Positions 51,692 through 55,881 of a stretch of DNA of 55,881 nucleotides are shown in pieces (the stretch's first letter is position 1; the number at the start of each line of letters is the position of its first letter). The translations under genes were made by a program, and so were the position numbers. The notes below the pieces were generated by a model. It did not search any database. It was not told where the DNA came from and saw only the letters and a list, made by a program, of their open reading frames with translations. Source of the stretch: Kitasatospora aureofaciens (GTDB lineage Bacteria > Actinomycetota > Actinomycetes > Streptomycetales > Streptomycetaceae); assembly GCF_019192735.1 (NCBI RefSeq), contig NZ_JAHTKP010000051.1, forward strand, positions 1 to 55,881, in the 5' to 3' direction.

Positions 51692-52528
51692 ATGGGCACA
51701 CCACTGGGGGACTTCGTCCGGGCCAAGCGCGACAGCATCCAGCCGCAGACGCTGGGCCTGCCCGACCATGGCCGCCGCCGCTCCCCCGGCCTGCGCCGCG
51801 CCGACCTGGCCATGCGCGCCGGCATCAGCGTCGAGTACCTGACCCGGCTGGAACAGGGCCGCGACCGCAACCCCTCCACCGCCGTCGTCAACGCACTCGC
51901 CGACGCCCTCAGCCTCGACCCCGCCGAGCGCAACCACCTGCGCTACCTCGCGAAGATCACCGGCGGTGCCTGCCCGAACCACACCCGGCCGACGCCGCCG
52001 CCGCGCGATGTCCGTCCCGCGGTCCGCGAGACCCTGTGCCTCCTCGAACCGGGCATCGCCGCCGTCACCAACCGCCTCGGCGACATCCTCGCCCACACCA
52101 GCGGCTACGCCGCCGTCCTCGGCGCGGCAGGCCTGCTCGACGACCCCGCCCCGAACCTCACCCGCTACGTCTTCACCGACCCCCGCGCCCGCACCTTCTT
52201 CGCCGACTGGGACGGCATCGCCGACGAGCAGGCCTTCGACCTCTGGCTCGGCCCCTCCGTCGAGAACTCCGAGTGGCTCAGTACCGAACTCGCCCCCGTC
52301 GCCGGCCCCGACTTCACCCGCCGGCTGGGCAACCATCTCGTCCCCCGCCGCGGCCCGCTCCGCCTCCACCACCCGGCCGGCCCCGAACTCCGCCTCCTGC
52401 GCGAAACCCTCGACCTCACCGCCGACGCCCAGCAACTCCTCGTCCTGCTCCCCGCCGACCCCGAAACCGCCGCCCACCTCGACCGCCTCACCCACCCGGC
52501 CCCGGCCCGCCTGCGTGCCATCTCCTGA
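51692..52528 (+). CDS. XRE-family regulator with MmyB-like ligand domain
   Basis: 278 residues. The HTH (about 28-80) reads SPGLRRADLAMRAGISVEYL, TRLEQGRDRNPSTAVVNALA. The C-terminal part (about 100-275) follows the MmyB-like fold: VTNRLGDILAHTSGYAAVLG, LTRYVFTDPRARTFFADWDG, FTRRLGNHLVPRRGPLRLHH, LLVLLPADPET. These proteins usually repress a divergent dehydrogenase or reductase gene and respond to a small hydrophobic ligand. The divergent FMN reductase/aldo-keto reductase pair is the obvious target (inference). Confidence 0.92.
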   Translation: MGTPLGDFVRAKRDSIQPQTLGLPDHGRRRSPGLRRADLAMRAGISVEYLTRLEQGRDRNPSTAVVNALADALSLDPAERNHLRYLAKITGGACPNHTRPTPPPRDVRPAVRETLCLLEPGIAAVTNRLGDILAHTSGYAAVLGAAGLLDDPAPNLTRYVFTDPRARTFFADWDGIADEQAFDLWLGPSVENSEWLSTELAPVAGPDFTRRLGNHLVPRRGPLRLHHPAGPELRLLRETLDLTADAQQLLVLLPADPETAAHLDRLTHPAPARLRAIS

Positions 52529-52661
52529 CCCCGACAGCGCGGTGGCGAAAGCGGAGAGCGCCGCGCGGTCACCCCACGCCCGGCGCCGCCACGGACGCCG
52601 CCCCACCGACACCGGCCGCCTCGGGCGGCAGTGTGACCGAGCGCTTCAGCTGGCGACTTGA

Positions 52662-52694
52662 GCGTTAGCTGGGCGTTAGCTGGGCGTTAGCTGG
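52662..52694. repeat. three tandem 11-bp repeats
   Basis: GCGTTAGCTGG repeated three times without variation, in a gene-free region. The 11-bp period is one helical turn. Confidence 0.85.
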
Positions 52695-53581
52695 GCAAGG
52701 TATCGCCCGAACTCGGCTGGTACGCCAGGTTTGGGGCGGGTTTATCAGTCCGTTCCCTCGCGTGCGGGCACGTGATCACAGGCGGCGACACCACAGCGGC
52801 CGAGGCCCGTAAGGGCGTGACGATGACGGTGAGGTGACCAACGCCCGACGAACGGTAGTCGACTTGGCGTGCCTCCTCGCGGGAGATCGGGCCGGCCTGG
52901 GCCGTGTCTTCAGCGTACGCCTGCCCCGCGGCCGCGACCCGGCGGTCGGTCTCGGGCCGCATCACCATCACGGGACTCCTCACGATCGGTGCCCCCCGTG
53001 TCATCGGCCTGCGCGACCGTCTCGACCCACCGGCCGACGCCTGCGCCGAACACCTCGTCCTGGACGCCTCCGCCGTGGGCCCCGGTGACAACATGCCAAG
53101 TCCAGTACGCAGGGGCACAATTCTCACCCGCGACCGTCGCATTCGACGGCAGGCCGATGACCACATGGCCGGAGTTGCGACGTGGATGGGGCACCCGCAG
53201 GCTGTAGCTGGTGAGCGGCCTCGATGACGCAACGAGGTGATCAGGTCGCAGGACCATTCCCACTCGGTCAACTCTCCGAAATGTCGGTGTGGGTGATGCG
53301 TGCCGCCTCATGGACCGGTGTCCTGGCGAGTCCAGTCGCGATTCTCCAACGAACGGCCCCAGCACAGGAGTCAGGGAGAAGGCAGTGGAAGGGAAGTGGC
53401 TTCGCAATCCCCGTCGAACTCCGGAGCGGTTGTCCGGAGCACGTCCTCGTGGCACGCGCTGCGGACTCCCCACTCGATGCGTGGTGTCCGTTGACCGTCT
53501 GGTCCGCAGTGGCCCGAGCGGTCGAACGGTTACGACCACCGGTGACCACAGCCCACCGGCAACGATAAGGAGCCACAGACC
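52695..53581. other. gene-poor stretch with possible scraps
   Basis: A forward frame at about 52950-53090 reads GRITITGLLTIGAPRVIGLR, DRLDPPADACAEHLVLDASA, which faintly recalls a STAS-type anti-anti-sigma domain; start and end are missing. The rest shows no convincing gene. AAGGAG about nine bases before 53582 serves the next gene. Confidence 0.4.
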
Positions 53582-54868
53582 ATGGGTGTGAAACAGAAGA
53601 CACTCACCGTACTGATCGGGACCACCCTGGCGGCCGGACTCACCAGCCCGGCCTTCGGGTCCACCGCCGCCACCGGCGCTCACTCGCCGGCCCTGGTCGC
53701 CGCCGCCCCGGGGTCCGGGACGTCGGTCGTGGAGTGGAACCGCGAGCTCATCACCATCCTGAGCGATCCGAAAGCCCAGCCGTCCACCGTCCACCCCACG
53801 CGCAGCTTCGCGCTCCTCCAGGCCGCCGAGTACGACGCGGTGGCATCGGTCACCCGGACCGACCCCGCCTACCTGTTCTCGGTGCCGGCGCCGCAAGGCG
53901 CCAGTGCGGATGCCGCAGCGGACCAGGCGGCCCACGATGTGCTGGTCGCCCTGTACCCGGCCGAGCGCGCCGGCGTGGACCAGCAGCTGAGCGGCCAGCT
54001 GTCCGCGATCCCCGACGGCCCCGGCAAACAGGCGGGCACCGGTGTGGGAGCCGCGGTCGCCGGCCGACTGATCAGCCTGCGGTCCGACGACGGGTCTTCG
54101 GTCACGCCACCGCCGTTCAGCCCGGGCACCGCGGCCGGCGACTACCGGCCCACACCGCCCGACTTCCCCGCACCGGTGTTCACCAACTGGGGCTCGGTCA
54201 AGCCGTTCGTGCTGACGAGCGGAAGCCAGTTCCGCCCGGCAGCGCCGCCGGCCGTGGGCACCGCCGAGTACGCCGCCGCCTTGAACGAGGTCAAGAGCCT
54301 GGGGAGCAAGACCAGTACCACCCGCACCGCCGATCAGACCGCCGCCGCGAATTTCTGGGCGGCAGCACCCGTCTGGAACGTCTGGAACCAGGTGGCGCAG
54401 GACCTTGTCACCTCCCAGAACACCAGCCTGGAGCAGGCGGTGAAGGTCTTCGCCCGGCTTGACCTGTCCCTCGCCGACACCGCGATCGCGATGTACGACG
54501 CCAAGTACGCCTACCACGTGTGGCGGCCCGTCACCGCCATTCGGCTCGGCGACACGCACTACAACCCGGGCATCGTCGGCGATCCCAACTGGACCCCCCT
54601 GCTGCCGACCGCCCCGGACCCGTCCTACCCCGGCGCTCACGGCGCTCTCAGCCAGGCGGCGGCAACGACGCTCGCCGGATTCTACGGTGCGCAGCACCAG
54701 CTCACGGTGACCTCGAAGGGCGTCACCCGAACCTTCGCCGGCTTCCAGGATGCCGCCACCGAGGCGTGGCTCAGCCGGATCTGGTCCGGCCAGCACACCT
54801 CCATCGACAACCGCGCGGGCCAGCAACTCGGCACTCAGGTGGCCGAGTTCGTGGCAACTCACTTCTGA
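53582..54868 (+). CDS. vanadium-dependent haloperoxidase/PAP2-superfamily protein, secreted
   Basis: 428 residues. Signal peptide (LTVLIGTTLAAGLTSPAFGS). The helical bundle carries the vanadate/phosphate pocket: DAKYAYHVWRPVTAIRLG (Lys and Arg), PDPSYPGAHGALSQAAATT (a GAH in place of SGH) and AWLSRIWSGQHTSIDNRAG (Arg and His). Such proteins oxidise halides with H2O2 or act as phosphatases; many secreted bacterial homologues have unproven activity. AAGGAG precedes the ATG by about nine bases. No biosynthetic cluster is adjacent, and a strong hairpin follows. Confidence 0.9.
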   Translation: MGVKQKTLTVLIGTTLAAGLTSPAFGSTAATGAHSPALVAAAPGSGTSVVEWNRELITILSDPKAQPSTVHPTRSFALLQAAEYDAVASVTRTDPAYLFSVPAPQGASADAAADQAAHDVLVALYPAERAGVDQQLSGQLSAIPDGPGKQAGTGVGAAVAGRLISLRSDDGSSVTPPPFSPGTAAGDYRPTPPDFPAPVFTNWGSVKPFVLTSGSQFRPAAPPAVGTAEYAAALNEVKSLGSKTSTTRTADQTAAANFWAAAPVWNVWNQVAQDLVTSQNTSLEQAVKVFARLDLSLADTAIAMYDAKYAYHVWRPVTAIRLGDTHYNPGIVGDPNWTPLLPTAPDPSYPGAHGALSQAAATTLAGFYGAQHQLTVTSKGVTRTFAGFQDAATEAWLSRIWSGQHTSIDNRAGQQLGTQVAEFVATHF

Positions 54869-54908
54869 CCGCCCACACCCACAGCGTCAACCGCCGCATG
54901 ACGGTGGC

Positions 54909-54952
54909 CACGCCCCTGCTGCACCCGGCGTACCGGGTACAGCAGGGGCGTG
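54909..54952 (+). terminator. terminator after the haloperoxidase-family gene
   Basis: A 20-bp stem with one mismatch (54909-54928 with 54933-54952) and a CGTA loop, starting 41 bases past the stop. Confidence 0.85.
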
Positions 54953-55881
54953 CGCGAGTTCGGCAGCGCCGACGCCGCCGAGCCACGCCCGCGGGTGCGC
55001 ACGAGGTCGTGGGTGAGGCGGGTGAAGGCGCGGGTGGCGGCGTTCTGGTAGGCGTCGGTGCCATGGCCCCGGCATGTCGTCGTCCGGGCGGGCGCGCCGA
55101 GCGGAGGCCGCCGGGCGGGTGCACGGGCCGGGGGGAAGCCGGTGCACCACCGTCCTGCGGCCGACAGGTACACGTCTGACGAGCCGGCTGCCGCCGGGGC
55201 GCCGGTCGTAAGGGCCGGTGTACGGCGGAGGCAGCGCCGACGCGCGCTCTTGGACCGCGCCGGGGACCGTCGGCATCGGGGCTCCGGCGGGGCCGGGCCC
55301 TCCGGGGCGGCGACCAGCTCGTCGGCGGCCCGGCTTGGCCGGGTCACCGGGCGCCGGCCCCCGGCGGGCTGCCGGCGGCGCCGGAGGCGGAGCGGCTCGC
55401 CGCCCGCACCCGGTGGAACCGCCGGCTCGGCGATGGTCTCGGGCCCTGATCGCGCCGACAGTGCGTGCGGGGCAGGTATCCGCGTGTGACGCGGGTCTCA
55501 ACCCGGGCAGATCGCCTGCACCCAAAGCGACGGCGGCAATCCGGTCAGCAGTGGGCAAATGGGACAAAAGCGGACATAAACCGTGAGCCCGCTCACACGG
55601 AAAACGGGTCCACGACGGGCGATAGTGGCCGGGCCCCAGCGCCTCCCGCGACCCCCGACCGCAACATCTACGCAGCTCAGCAACGTCAGCGCGGCCGCGC
55701 AGCCCACCCTGCGGATCAACGCCGACGCCCCCTGAATACGACGGCGGATCGTAGCAAGGGGGTCTTGTCGACGACCGATCCCACCTGGCAACAATTGCTC
55801 CACCAAGCCACACCGGCTCCTGTCCCGCCGGATGCGGCTCACTGCCGAATCACGCCCCGCGACCTTCGGCCCCTGTCCGGC
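54953..55881. other. final stretch, no gene recognised
   Basis: Long open frames exist on both strands but all are Arg/Pro/Gly-rich and overlapping, as expected from base composition. I see no motif, RNA gene or repeat here. Confidence 0.5.

Noticed and set aside
52904..53227. Possible STAS-domain gene
   Set aside because: Only ~45 residues are suggestive, and there is no proper start, end or neighbouring anti-sigma gene.

Overview
The window is very G+C-rich with strong third-position G/C bias, has GTG starts and tight ATGA/GTGA overlaps, and carries SARP, ECF-sigma, MmyB-type and RsbU-type regulators, DUF1996, DUF4232 and P450/ferredoxin genes. This fits a Streptomycetaceae genome (Streptomyces or Kitasatospora). 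The high density of broken genes, transposase scraps and secreted or accessory enzymes suggests a variable chromosome arm or large replicon rather than the conserved core; that is inference. No rRNA, tRNA, CRISPR array or intact insertion sequence was seen.

Layout. 0-4.3 kb: end of a RibD/DHFR-like gene, a small membrane-protein pair, a Yx(FWY)xxD lipoprotein, a DUF1996 protein and an ECF sigma/zinc anti-sigma pair closed by a strong terminator. 4.4-5.3 kb: two truncated genes meeting head to head. 5.7-7.5 kb: a shortened GroES-like protein and 6-phosphogluconate dehydrogenase. 7.9-15.6 kb: a divergent cassette around a palindromic operator. Leftward are an anti-sigma-type ATPase, a 14-TM-type MFS exporter and a uridine kinase lying in the same open frame as the exporter; rightward are MarR, cytochrome P450, [3Fe-4S] ferredoxin, ferredoxin reductase and a Gal80-like oxidoreductase. 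The kinase carries the leader and first ~33 codons of a P450 gene like the one 3 kb away.

16-25 kb: a lower-GC secreted protein resembling animal lipid-binding folds, a HIT-like protein, a GH9 glycosidase next to an OmpR/histidine-kinase pair, and DoxX. 25-29.4 kb: transposase, TPR and alcohol-dehydrogenase remnants, an SDR, and a TetR gene with two identical operators. 29.5-41.6 kb: two RsbU-type PAS/GAF/phosphatase/ATPase sensors (one split by a CCCCG repeat expansion, one lacking a phosphatase acidic residue), a six-unit propeller protein with exact 150-bp periodicity, CorA, a DUF4232 lipoprotein, and two sites of gene debris sharing 72-bp and 246-bp direct repeats.

41.8-48 kb: a SARP regulator with an added LuxR-type HTH, followed by three secreted hydrolases (esterase, penicillin/AHL-type acylase, PE-PPE/cutinase-like). 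Two of these have a near-identical 11-bp-period direct repeat placed like a SARP site. 48-55.9 kb: an epoxide-hydrolase-like enzyme, an aldo/keto reductase preceded by an 18-bp tandem array of Shine-Dalgarno/ATG units and coupled to an FMN reductase, a divergent MmyB-type regulator, and a secreted vanadium-haloperoxidase/PAP2-family protein. The last 0.9 kb holds nothing recognisable.
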